From Streptomyces netropsis (GTDB taxonomy: Bacteria > Actinomycetota > Actinomycetes > Streptomycetales > Streptomycetaceae), in contig NZ_JACHJG010000002.1 of NCBI RefSeq assembly GCF_014203545.1, positions 310,001 through 374,000 of the forward strand: a stretch of 64,000 bases of DNA, in the 5' to 3' direction. A program made the translations under genes and the position numbers. The notes beneath the pieces are model-generated. The model was not told where the DNA came from. It did not search any database and saw only the letters and a list, made by a program, of their open reading frames with translations. Positions 26,101-33,777 of this stretch are shown here, piece after piece; position 1 is the first letter of the stretch; each line of letters opens with the position of its first letter.

Positions 26101-26967
26101 TCAGCCGCGCCAGGCCCCGGCGGTGGCCGCGGCCGACACGAACTCCGCGAAGTCGCGCGGGTCACGGCCCAGCGCCCGCCGCACACCGTCGGAGATCTTG
26201 GCCTCCAGACCCCGGCGGATCGGGTTGAGGGCCGCGGCCCACAGCTCCGCGTCCTCCGCCGGAAGCCCGTCCTGCCTCAGCTCGGCCGTGAACCGGTCCA
26301 CCGTCACCGGGACGAAGCGGATCCGGCGGCCCGTGGCCTCGGCGATCTCCGCGACGGCCGTCTCCAGGGTCACCGCCCGGGGGCCGGACATCTCGTAGAC
26401 CTGCCCGGTGTGCCCGTCCTCCGTCAGCGCCGCCACCGCGACCGCCGCGACGTCGTCGAGGTCGACGAACGACGCCGCGGCGTCCGCCGTCGGCAGCCGC
26501 AGCTCGCCCGCGAGCAGCGGGTCCAGGAACAGACCCTCGCTGAAGTTCTGGGCGAACCAGCCCGGACGCAGGACCGTCCACTCCAGGCCCGAGGCCCGCA
26601 CCGCGCGCTCGCCCTCGAGATGGCTCGCGACGCCGGCTTCCTCCGCGGCTTCCGCAGTCTCCCCGTCCCCGTAGTACCCGGGCACGTCCACACCGCGGGC
26701 CGACAGCAGGACGATGCGGCCGACTCCGCTCTTCACGGCGAGCTCGGTGAAGGAGCGCGGCACCGGCACCCCCTCCAGCGGTACCGCGTACACCGCGCCG
26801 ACGCCCTCCAGCGCCGCCTCCCATGTGCTCTCGTCCAGCCAGTCGAATCGCTGCTCACTGCTGCGCGACGCCACGCGCACGGCCACGCCGCGCTCCTGGA
26901 GCCCTGCCACCACGCGGCGGCCGGTCTTGCCCGTGCCGCCGATCACCAATACCGGTTCGTTCGTCAT
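26101..26967 (-). CDS. NmrA/atypical-SDR family NAD(P)-binding protein
   Basis: 288 aa. The Rossmann nucleotide site is LVIGGTGKTGRRVVAGL near the start. RIVLLSARGVDVPGYYG replaces the classical SDR Ser, and the Tyr-x3-Lys catalytic pair is missing, as usual in NmrA/HSCARG-type members that sense NAD(P)H or reduce quinones. LEWTVLRPGWFAQNFSEG and YEMSGPRAVTLETAVAEI are family hallmarks. It lies 92 bp downstream of an AraC regulator gene on the same strand, with an inverted repeat (27012-27035) in that gap. Substrate unknown. Confidence 0.82.
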   Translation of the reverse strand: MTNEPVLVIGGTGKTGRRVVAGLQERGVAVRVASRSSEQRFDWLDESTWEAALEGVGAVYAVPLEGVPVPRSFTELAVKSGVGRIVLLSARGVDVPGYYGDGETAEAAEEAGVASHLEGERAVRASGLEWTVLRPGWFAQNFSEGLFLDPLLAGELRLPTADAAASFVDLDDVAAVAVAALTEDGHTGQVYEMSGPRAVTLETAVAEIAEATGRRIRFVPVTVDRFTAELRQDGLPAEDAELWAAALNPIRRGLEAKISDGVRRALGRDPRDFAEFVSAAATAGAWRG

Positions 26968-27011
26968 GCCCCGAGCCTCCCCGCCGGGCCTACCGCCGGG
27001 CCATGGCCGAA

Positions 27012-27035
27012 ACGCTCGACCGTATGTCCGAGCGT
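27012..27035. promoter_or_regulatory. Inverted repeat upstream of the NmrA-type gene
   Basis: ACGCTCG (27012-27018) and CGAGCGT (27029-27035) are exact complements separated by 10 bp, placed 45-68 bp ahead of the NmrA-type start. A plausible operator for the adjacent AraC regulator or another dimeric repressor. Confidence 0.4.
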
Positions 27036-27059
27036 CCAGAGCCGTCCGGGCCGGTGCCC

Positions 27060-27944
27060 TCAGACGCCGACCCGCTCGCGGGCCGCCCCCGCCCGGGACG
27101 CGCGGTGCGCGCTCGGGCTGAGGCCGCGTTCCCGCTTGAAGGCCGAGCTGAAGGCGAACCCGTCCGCGTACCCCACCCGCCTCGCCACCCCGGCGACCGT
27201 CGCCTCCGGCTCGGCCAGCAGTTCGGCGGCGAGCGTCATCCGCCACCCCGTCAGATACGCCAGCGGCGGCTCCCCGACCAGCTCGGTGAACCGCTTGGCC
27301 AGGGACGCCCGCGAGACCCCCGCCCCGGTGGCCAGCGCGGCGATGGTCCAGGGCCGGGCCGGTGCGTCGTGCATCGCGCGCAGCGCCGCCCCGACCACCG
27401 GGTCGCCGAGCGCGCGGTACCACGCGGGCGGACAGGCCTCGGGGCTGTCGAACCACGCCCGCAGCGTGCACACGAGCATCCAGTCCATCAGTCGGTCGAG
27501 GACGAACTGCTGCCCCGGCTTGTCGGCGGCCACCTCGGCCGCGATGAACTCGTGGAGCGCGCCGCAGCTCTCCGGCCCGCCCTCGTCGGGCACGATCAGC
27601 ACCGGCGGCAGCGCACCGGTCAGGCGGCGGCCGATGTCGGACTCCGAGCGGTAGGCACCGGACACCAGTTCGGCGCTCTCCCCGGTGCGGTCCGCAGGCG
27701 CGCCCGCGAGCGCGTCCACGAAGGTGAACGGCGCGGGCCCGCGCACGAGCGCGGTGTCGCCCTGCCGCAGCAGTCGCGGCTCGCCCTCCGCCGGTACGAG
27801 CCACCCCGTCCCCCGCACCAGCGTGCACAGGGTCAGCGGAGCCCCGTCCGAGAACCGCAGCGACCACGGCGCTGCCACCGTCCACCGGCCGAACAGGGCG
27901 CCGTCGGCCCGTACTCCACGCAACAGATCCCCCAAGGCGTCCAT
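27060..27944 (-). CDS. AraC-family regulator with N-terminal cupin
   Basis: 294 aa. Residues 1-170 form an AraC-binding-like cupin (cupin_6: LRFSDGAPLTLCTLVRGTG, LLRQGDTALVRGPAPFTFVD). The C-terminal double helix-turn-helix comprises WTIAALATGAGVSRASLAKR and GEPPLAYLTGWRMTLAAELL, followed by VAGVARRVGYADGFAFSSAF and the closing ERGLSPSAHR. All are canonical. Probably activates the neighbouring NmrA-type oxidoreductase; such pairs are common. The effector is unknown. Start ATG at 27944. Confidence 0.9.
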   Translation of the reverse strand: MDALGDLLRGVRADGALFGRWTVAAPWSLRFSDGAPLTLCTLVRGTGWLVPAEGEPRLLRQGDTALVRGPAPFTFVDALAGAPADRTGESAELVSGAYRSESDIGRRLTGALPPVLIVPDEGGPESCGALHEFIAAEVAADKPGQQFVLDRLMDWMLVCTLRAWFDSPEACPPAWYRALGDPVVGAALRAMHDAPARPWTIAALATGAGVSRASLAKRFTELVGEPPLAYLTGWRMTLAAELLAEPEATVAGVARRVGYADGFAFSSAFKRERGLSPSAHRASRAGAARERVGV

Positions 27945-28175
27945 GCCGTCACCTTAGACGGGCCCGTGGGCGGCCCTGAGACGGCCCGGAGCCGTGCCCC
28001 CGGCGGACAAGGAACCGGAGTGAGCCTTTCGAATCCGTCCCCTGGACGGGTGATTTTCCGGGCGCGGCCTGTGGCCGCCGGGCGGAGTCGGGGATTATTT
28101 CCCGGGAGAGCGCCTGAACGGGGGTCTCCCGCCGCGCCTCGCCCGCGTCCACCTCATGACGAGGAGTGCACGCCG

Positions 28176-28232
28176 ATGACGACGATCGAATCCGGTCTCC
28201 TCGTGAACACCCCGAAAGGCTGCGCACGATGA
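28176..28232 (+). CDS. 18-aa leader peptide overlapping the cupin gene
   Basis: A short frame MTTIESGLLVNTPKGCAR with GAGGAG 9 nt before its ATG. Its TGA overlaps the ATG of the cupin gene (ATGA). The cupin itself has only a poor ribosome site (AAAGG), which lies inside this frame, so translation of the cupin may depend on ribosomes finishing the leader. Confidence 0.45.
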   Translation: MTTIESGLLVNTPKGCAR

Positions 28233-28795
28233 CTCTCACCAGCTATCAGGATGGCCTCGTCGTCCCCCCGGGCGCGGGGCGCACCCTGGTCACGGCGGCC
28301 CAGCAGGTGACGTTCAAGGTGACCGGGGAGCACTCGCGGGCGGCCTCCAGCTTCGAGGTCGTCGTCCCCCCGGGCTTCGACGTCGGCGCGCATCTGCACA
28401 CCCGCAGCGAGGAGCTCTTCTACGTGCTCGAGGGCGAGCTCGACGTCCTCGCCTTCGAGCCCCGCATCCGGACCGTCCACAATTGGCGGGAGTGGGAGTC
28501 CCCGAGCGGGGAGCGCTGTGTGCGGGCCACGGCGGGCACGCTCATCGTCGTGCCGCCCGGCTGCCCGCACGCGTTCGCCAACCCGACGTCCGACCCCGCG
28601 CGCATGTTCTTCCAGGCCTCGCCCCCGCCGGATCACGAGCGCTATTTCGAGGAGCTCTTCGAGATCCTCAACTCGGGGCCGGACATCGACCAGGAGGCCA
28701 TCGCCGCGCTGCGCAAGCGCTATGACATCGAGCAGCTCACCCCGCTGACCGCTGCCTCCCCCGTCGCCGCCCCCGCCCCCGCCGTTCTGGCCTGA
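28229..28795 (+). CDS. Cupin-domain protein
   Basis: 188-aa single-domain cupin of the quercetinase-like type. Metal motif 1 is GAHLHTRSEELFYVLEGELDV, here given in part as HLHTRSEELFYVLEG (two His and a Glu, plus Glu further on). Motif 2 is GTLIVVPPGCPHAFANPT with the fourth ligand His. All ligands are intact, so it is probably a metal-dependent dioxygenase or isomerase, or a binding protein. A C-terminal helical tail (FEELFEILNSGPDIDQEA) is typical of this subgroup. Divergent from the AraC gene, convergent with DUF1348. The start is the ATG at 28229, overlapping an 18-aa leader frame. Confidence 0.82.
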   Translation: MTLTSYQDGLVVPPGAGRTLVTAAQQVTFKVTGEHSRAASSFEVVVPPGFDVGAHLHTRSEELFYVLEGELDVLAFEPRIRTVHNWREWESPSGERCVRATAGTLIVVPPGCPHAFANPTSDPARMFFQASPPPDHERYFEELFEILNSGPDIDQEAIAALRKRYDIEQLTPLTAASPVAAPAPAVLA

Positions 28796-28809
28796 TCCGC
28801 AGGCGACGG

Positions 28810-29229
28810 TCAGACGGCGATGCGCCGTTCGTCCTCGCTGATCGGCAGGTCGTTGATGCTGGCGTAGCGGCGCCGCATCAGACCGTCCTCGTCGAACTCC
28901 CAGTTCTCATTGCCGTAACTGCGGTACCACTGGCCCTCGTCGTCGTGCCACTCGTACGCGAAGCGCACGGCGATGCGGTCGCCGTCGTACGCCCACAGTT
29001 CCTTGCGCAGGCGGTAGCCGTGCTCGCGCTCCCACTTGGCGCGGAGGAAGTCCACGATCTCCGCCCGGCCGTTCAGGAACACATCGCGATTACGCCACTC
29101 GGAGTCCTCGGTGTAGGCGAGGGCGACGCGCTCGGGATCGCGGCTGTTCCAGGCGTCCTCGGCGGCCTGGACCTTCCGCAGGGCGGACTCGGCGGTGAAC
29201 GGCGGGAGCGGCGGCCTCTGCTCGGACAT
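28810..29229 (-). CDS. DUF1348 (SnoaL/NTF2-like) protein
   Basis: 139 aa, an NTF2-like fold of the DUF1348 family. Recognised by [51 protein letters not shown] and the tail [16 protein letters not shown]. The family is near-universally small and cytosolic; its function is unknown, though the cone-shaped fold often binds small hydrophobic molecules or acts as an isomerase. Divergent from a TetR gene with two shared inverted-repeat sites between them, so it is very probably the direct target of that repressor. Confidence 0.9.
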   Translation of the reverse strand: MSEQRPPLPPFTAESALRKVQAAEDAWNSRDPERVALAYTEDSEWRNRDVFLNGRAEIVDFLRAKWEREHGYRLRKELWAYDGDRIAVRFAYEWHDDEGQWYRSYGNENWEFDEDGLMRRRYASINDLPISEDERRIAV

Positions 29230-29248
29230 GACTCTTCCCTTCCACGCG

Positions 29249-29264
29249 GAGAACGGTCGTTCTC
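29249..29264. promoter_or_regulatory. TetR operator site 1
   Basis: GAGAACGGTCGTTCTC: 7-bp arms GAGAACG/CGTTCTC about a 2-bp centre, 20 bp before the DUF1348 start. Matches the second site at 29285 in its GAGAAC/GTTCTC arms. Confidence 0.6.
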
Positions 29265-29284
29265 TCTGCTGTCCGGTAGCCTAG

Positions 29285-29300
29285 GAGAACGATGGTTCTC
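29285..29300. promoter_or_regulatory. TetR operator site 2
   Basis: GAGAACGATGGTTCTC: 6-bp arms around GATG, 27 bp before the TetR start. Centre-to-centre distance from site 1 is 36 bp. Two like sites in a divergent promoter imply cooperative repression of both genes. Confidence 0.6.
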
Positions 29301-29326
29301 AGGCAAGGCGCGAGGTGGGAGCGGTA

Positions 29327-29911
29327 ATGGAAACCACGGCAACGGAAGCCGCGACGCCAGAGGCCCGGGTGCTGGACGCGGCCGGGACGCTCTTTTACGG
29401 GCGAGGGCTCCAGGCGGTGGGCATGGACGCGATCCGTGCCGCGTCGGGTGTGTCCCTCAAGCGCCTCTATCAGCTCTATCCGTCGAAGGACGCGCTGGTC
29501 GAGGCCTGTCTGCGACGGCGCGACGCCCGCTGGCGGGACGCGCTGGCGCGCTACGCCGACGCCCGGCCCGCCGGACCCGAGCGGGTCATGGCCGTCTTCG
29601 ACTGGCTCCACCAGTGGTTCGAGGAGCCCGATTTCCGCGGCTGCGCCTTCGTGAACTCCTTCGGGGAGCTGGGTGCCGCCTCGGAAACGGTGGCGGCGGT
29701 CGCCCGCGCCCACAAGGACGCCTTCCGGCGGTATCTCACCGGCCTGGTGACCGGGGCGGGTGCCCCCGCCGCGCTCGCGGACCAGCTCGCCCTGCTCGCC
29801 GAGGGGGCCATCGTGACGGCCGCGATCTCCGGTGGTGCCGAGCCGGCGCTCCGGGCCAAGGAGGCCGCGCGCGTCCTGCTGGAGGCGGCGGTGGCCCCGC
29901 CACGGAGCTGA
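29327..29911 (+). CDS. TetR-family transcriptional repressor
   Basis: 194 aa. The N-terminal helix-turn-helix is RVLDAAGTLFYGRGLQAVGM, then IRAASGVSLKRLYQLYPSKDAL with the usual YxxFxxKxxL variant. The C-terminal domain (about 60-190) is all helical, with GCAFVNSFGEL typical of the TetR_C_33-like subgroup found beside SnoaL-like or oxidoreductase genes. ATG at 29327 with GGGAG 5 nt upstream; a GTG at 29315 is possible. It should bind the two GAGAAC/GTTCTC sites and control itself and DUF1348. The inducer is unknown. Confidence 0.88.
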   Translation: METTATEAATPEARVLDAAGTLFYGRGLQAVGMDAIRAASGVSLKRLYQLYPSKDALVEACLRRRDARWRDALARYADARPAGPERVMAVFDWLHQWFEEPDFRGCAFVNSFGELGAASETVAAVARAHKDAFRRYLTGLVTGAGAPAALADQLALLAEGAIVTAAISGGAEPALRAKEAARVLLEAAVAPPRS

Positions 29912-30041
29912 GCCGGAGGCGGTTGTCCCGAATCACCTATTCCGCCAACCTCCTTCCGGATAAAGGTCGTTCACCCCCCTTCTACCGCTATGGACTCTTC
30001 GGTAAGAATGTGCGGGCAGTCCCTTGGAGGGGTGGTCACGC

Positions 30042-30566
30042 ATGATTCCCGAGCTGAATCGAACGGCACTCGAAGACGAGTCCGTCGAAGTGCCCCCGCC
30101 CGTAGCGGGGTTCATCGACATCTCCGAGCGCCTCACCGGTTTTGAGGCGTTCGACCTGTATGCCACCGGAATGGCCCAGCTGTACCACGACACCACGGTC
30201 GACCAGGTGGGCCGCGAGGCCGTCGGCCGCTTCATCGACGACATGGCGGCCGCCGGGGGAGACCCGGACCGGCTCGTCGACGAGACGTCCCGCGACATCG
30301 CCCGGGCCGTCACCCATCTGTGGTACCTGGGCGTGTGGCCCGCGCTCGCCCGGTCCGTGCACCGCGCGCTCGGCCGGGAGAAGGCCAACGTCGCCTTCAC
30401 GGTAGCCCCCGAGGCCTACCCCGAGGGCCTGGTCTGGCGGACCTTCCACGGTCACCCGCCGGGCGCGAAGGCCCCCGGCTTCGGCACCTGGGCCGATCCG
30501 CCGCCCGGTGCCCCGCCCCTCACCCCGCCCGAGCGCGCGGCCCACGGCGCGGGAGGCGCCGCGTGA
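30042..30566 (+). CDS. Small subunit-like protein of a GMC dehydrogenase (sorbitol-dehydrogenase type)
   Basis: 174 aa. After a polar front it contains ISERLTGFEAFDLYATGMAQ and IARAVTHLWYLGVWPALA, the pattern of the small accessory subunit of membrane sugar dehydrogenases (helical, with a late W-Y-x-G-x-W). No signal peptide is visible, unlike the classical gluconate dehydrogenase small subunit. ATG at 30042 with GGAGGGG upstream. The TGA overlaps the GTG of the GMC gene. It probably forms a complex with that flavoprotein; it has no redox motif of its own. Confidence 0.6.
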   Translation: MIPELNRTALEDESVEVPPPVAGFIDISERLTGFEAFDLYATGMAQLYHDTTVDQVGREAVGRFIDDMAAAGGDPDRLVDETSRDIARAVTHLWYLGVWPALARSVHRALGREKANVAFTVAPEAYPEGLVWRTFHGHPPGAKAPGFGTWADPPPGAPPLTPPERAAHGAGGAA

Positions 30567-32467
30567 GCGGCTCGGCGCACCCCGGCCGACGCCGGTACGA
30601 CGTGATCGTGGTGGGCGCCGGGATGGCAGGCAGCCTGGTCGCCAAGCGACTGGGGGACCAGGGGTGGCGCGTGCTCGTCCTGGAGGCGGGCACCGGCACC
30701 CTGGACACATGGCCCGGCCATCTCGACGCGCTGGACACGTTCGCGTCCGCCGTGGCCAAGGTGCCCAACTCGCCCTACCGGCCCAACGCCGTCGCCCCGT
30801 CCCCCGACGTCCTCGACGTGGGCGGGCTGCCCGGCGGCGGCTACCGGGCCCACGGCTACCTCGTCCAGCGCGGCGCCCTGCCCTACAACTCGGACTATCT
30901 GCGCGCGAGCGGCGGCACCGGCCTGCACTGGCTGGGCCTGACGCCCCGCATGCACCCGGACGACTTCACGGTCCGCAGCCGCTACGGCTACGGCCGGGAC
31001 TGGCCGATCGGCTACGACGACCTGGAGGCCCACTACCGCGCGGCCGAGCGGGAGTTGGGCGTCGCCGGGGACGCCGCCGAGCAGGCCGACGCCATCGGCC
31101 TGCCGTTCCCCGAGGACTACGTCTACCCGATGCGGGAGATCCCCCGCAGCTACCTCGACGACGTCCTGGCGGCCCGGCTCGACGGACACGCCGTCCAGGA
31201 GAAGCCGGGCTCCGCGCACACCACGCTGCGCGTCGTCACCACCCCGCACGCCCGCAACAGCACACCCCACGAGGACTACGACGGCGGCCGAGGCTACCGC
31301 CCGGTCGGTGCGGCCGGACTGCCCAACTACGGTGAGCGCTGCGTGGGCAACGCCTCCTGCACACCGATCTGCCCGGCCCAGGCGAAGTACACCCCCCTCA
31401 AGACCCAGGCCGCCTGGAGCCGCGACGTCACCCTCGTCACCCGCGCCGTGGTGAGCCGGGTCCTCACCACGAGCGGCGGCCGGGCCCGGGGCGTCGAATA
31501 CCAGGAATACGACGACCCCGCCGCCCCCGCGAGCGTCACCCGCACCGCGGAGGCCGACGTCGTCGTCCTGGCCGCGCACGCCATCGAGAACGCCAAGCTG
31601 CTGCTCGTCTCCCAGCTGGCCACTCGCAGCGACCAGGTGGGGCGCAACCTCATGGACCATCCGGTGCTGCTCACCTGGGGGCTGATGAACCACCCCGTCG
31701 GGCCGTTCCGCGGTCCCGGGTCGACGTCCGGCCTGGAGGGCTTCCGCACCGGAGCCGGCCGGCGGACCCGCGCGCCCTTCCGCATCGTGATCGCCAACTG
31801 GGGATGGAGCTGGCCGGCGGGCTCACCCGGCGCCGACGTGGCCCGGCTGCTCGGCATGGGCGACGACTCGGCGGCACCGCGCGGGCGAGGGCTGTTCGGC
31901 GCCGCGCTGCGCGAGGAGCTGGGCCGGGGCATCAGCCGGCAGTTCGCCCTGCAATTCGAGATGGAGCAGGAGGCCGAGGGCCGGAACCGGGTCACCATCG
32001 ACCCGCTCCACCGCGACCTCCTCGGCAATCCGCGGCCCGTCGTCACCTATGACCTCTCCGACCGCGTCAAGCGCGGCATGGCGGCGGCGAAGGCCGTCTC
32101 CGACCAGATCTTCGGGCTGCTCGACGCCGAGGACCACACCGCGTACGGCCCCGGCCCCTTCGCCCCCGGCCACTTCCGTTTCGAGGGCCGCGACTTCGTC
32201 TACCAGGGCGCGGGCCACGGAGCCGGCACCCATGTGATGGGGGCTTCGCGGGAGACGTCCGTGGTCGACCAGTGGCAGCGCTGCTGGGACCACCCGGGCC
32301 TCTACGCCGTCGGCTGCGGCAGCATGCCCTCGGTCGGCACCGCCAACCCCTCGCTGACCATGGCCGCCCTGGCACTGCGCAGCAGCGAGCGGATCCACCG
32401 GGAGCTGAGCGAGCTGCGCCGGCCCCTGACCGTCCGTACCGCCCACGCCCCGGAGGTGCGCCCATGA
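30563..32467 (+). CDS. GMC-family FAD oxidoreductase
   Basis: 634 aa. FAD site VIVVGAGMAGSLVAKRLGDQ near the N-terminus. GGTGLHWLGLTPRMHPDDF, TLVTRAVVSRVL, VVLAAHAIENAKLLL, NLMDHPVLLTWG, and the C-terminal active-site region GAGTHVMGASRET and YAVGCGSMPSVGTANPSLTM are all those of GMC dehydrogenases. A cysteine cluster CVGNASCTPICPAQ in the middle is typical of the subgroup that acts with a small subunit. The donor is probably a sugar or alcohol and the acceptor is unknown. The GTG overlaps the previous stop and the TGA overlaps the next ATG, so three genes are coupled. Confidence 0.87.
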   Translation: MSGSAHPGRRRYDVIVVGAGMAGSLVAKRLGDQGWRVLVLEAGTGTLDTWPGHLDALDTFASAVAKVPNSPYRPNAVAPSPDVLDVGGLPGGGYRAHGYLVQRGALPYNSDYLRASGGTGLHWLGLTPRMHPDDFTVRSRYGYGRDWPIGYDDLEAHYRAAERELGVAGDAAEQADAIGLPFPEDYVYPMREIPRSYLDDVLAARLDGHAVQEKPGSAHTTLRVVTTPHARNSTPHEDYDGGRGYRPVGAAGLPNYGERCVGNASCTPICPAQAKYTPLKTQAAWSRDVTLVTRAVVSRVLTTSGGRARGVEYQEYDDPAAPASVTRTAEADVVVLAAHAIENAKLLLVSQLATRSDQVGRNLMDHPVLLTWGLMNHPVGPFRGPGSTSGLEGFRTGAGRRTRAPFRIVIANWGWSWPAGSPGADVARLLGMGDDSAAPRGRGLFGAALREELGRGISRQFALQFEMEQEAEGRNRVTIDPLHRDLLGNPRPVVTYDLSDRVKRGMAAAKAVSDQIFGLLDAEDHTAYGPGPFAPGHFRFEGRDFVYQGAGHGAGTHVMGASRETSVVDQWQRCWDHPGLYAVGCGSMPSVGTANPSLTMAALALRSSERIHRELSELRRPLTVRTAHAPEVRP

Positions 32468-33660
32468 CGGCCACCGGCCCGCTGACCGGGCAGACCGATC
32501 CCGCCCGGCACACCGACATCTCCGCCGCCCTCGCGGTGGTCGAGGAACCGCCGTTCCGGGTGCCGCGCGACCGCGCGGAGCTGCATCTGTTCCTCCAGGC
32601 CGCGCTGACCCTCGAACACCTCACCATCCCGCCCTATCTGACGGCCATGTACACGCTGCCGCCCGGCACCAACCGGCCCGCGCACTACGCCGTCCGGGCC
32701 GTCGTGCTCGAGGAAATGCTGCACATGACGCTCGTCGCCAACCTCCTGAACGCGACGGGCGGCACCCCCTTGGTGGCGCACTCGCGATTCGTCACCGGCT
32801 ACCCCGCCCGGCTGCCCTTCAGCCGGGACAAGGTCCCCGTCGCCCTGCGGCACTTCGGGACGAAGGCGCTGGACACCTTCCTGTACATCGAGCGGCCGGA
32901 GTACGTCGCCGAGCCGCCCGGTCATCCCTCGGTGGCGGACGACGACGGCTGGACCTCCATCGGCCAGTTCTACAACACCATCCGGGAAGGGGTGATCCGC
33001 CTGTCGAGGAAGCTCGGCGAGGCGGAGCTCTTCCACGGCGACCCGGCGCGGCAGGTCGGCCCGAAGGACTTCTACAACTCCGGCGGCGAGGTCTTCGCGG
33101 TCACGGACCTGGCGTCCGCGCTCAAGGCCCTGCGGGTCATCACCGAGCAGGGCGAGGGCGCGGCCGGGGGCATCCACGACACCGACGACCGGCTCTTCGG
33201 GGAGGTCCGCGAGGTCGCGCACTACTTCCGGTTCAACGAGATCCGCCAGGAGCGGAGTTACGGACCGCACGACACCCCGCGCTCCGGTCCGACGGGTCCG
33301 GCCATGGACGTCGCCTGGCAGGACACCTACCCCATCGACCCCGAGGCGAAGGTGGCGCACTACCCGCCCGGCAGCGCCGTGCGCCGGGCCGCCGACCACT
33401 TCAACGAGGTGTACGCGCGGCTGCTCGTCGTCCTCGAACGCGGCTACACCGGGGACCCGGCGGTGCTGGGGGCGGCCGTGCCCGTCATGCTGGAGCTGCG
33501 CGACCTCGCCGAGGCGCTGTACCGCAACCCGCACCCCGACCCGGCCAAGCGCGCCCTGGGCCTGCACGCAGCCGCGACCTACGAGATCACCGACCGGCAC
33601 TTCACCCTCGCGCGCGACCGGCTGTCCGAGGCTCCCGGAGCCACCGCCCTGCCGGGCTGA
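32464..33660 (+). CDS. Ferritin-like protein of the VioB/RebD-related family
   Basis: 398 aa. The N-terminal ferritin-like domain (PF12902 type) reads LHLFLQAALTLEHLTIPPYL and VRAVVLEEMLHMTLVANLLN, giving the Glu and Glu-x2-His of a diiron or haem-less metal site. The rest is a long C-terminal region with ATGGTPLVAHSRFVTGYP and ERGYTGDPAVLGAAV. In violacein and rebeccamycin pathways the related VioB/RebD proteins couple two imine molecules, but members outside those pathways are uncharacterised. Here no tryptophan oxidase or partner enzyme of those pathways is present; instead it is locked in an overlapping operon with a GMC oxidoreductase. Confidence 0.78.
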   Translation: MTATGPLTGQTDPARHTDISAALAVVEEPPFRVPRDRAELHLFLQAALTLEHLTIPPYLTAMYTLPPGTNRPAHYAVRAVVLEEMLHMTLVANLLNATGGTPLVAHSRFVTGYPARLPFSRDKVPVALRHFGTKALDTFLYIERPEYVAEPPGHPSVADDDGWTSIGQFYNTIREGVIRLSRKLGEAELFHGDPARQVGPKDFYNSGGEVFAVTDLASALKALRVITEQGEGAAGGIHDTDDRLFGEVREVAHYFRFNEIRQERSYGPHDTPRSGPTGPAMDVAWQDTYPIDPEAKVAHYPPGSAVRRAADHFNEVYARLLVVLERGYTGDPAVLGAAVPVMLELRDLAEALYRNPHPDPAKRALGLHAAATYEITDRHFTLARDRLSEAPGATALPG

Positions 33661-33669
33661 GGGCACGGA

Positions 33670-33699
33670 GCGGGCCGCCTCCCGGTGGAGGCGGCCCGC
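33670..33699. terminator. 13-bp perfect stem-loop
   Basis: Arms 33670-33682 and 33687-33699 with a CGGT tetraloop, 10 bp past the ferritin-like stop and between it and the convergent DUF6777 gene. A strong terminator. Confidence 0.8.
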
Positions 33700-33777
33700 C
33701 CTCGGTGCAGCCCGGCAGGGCCGTCAGTGCCGGCAGGAGACGGCCGGAACGGCTCGTTGAACCGTGGCCGGGGCTCC

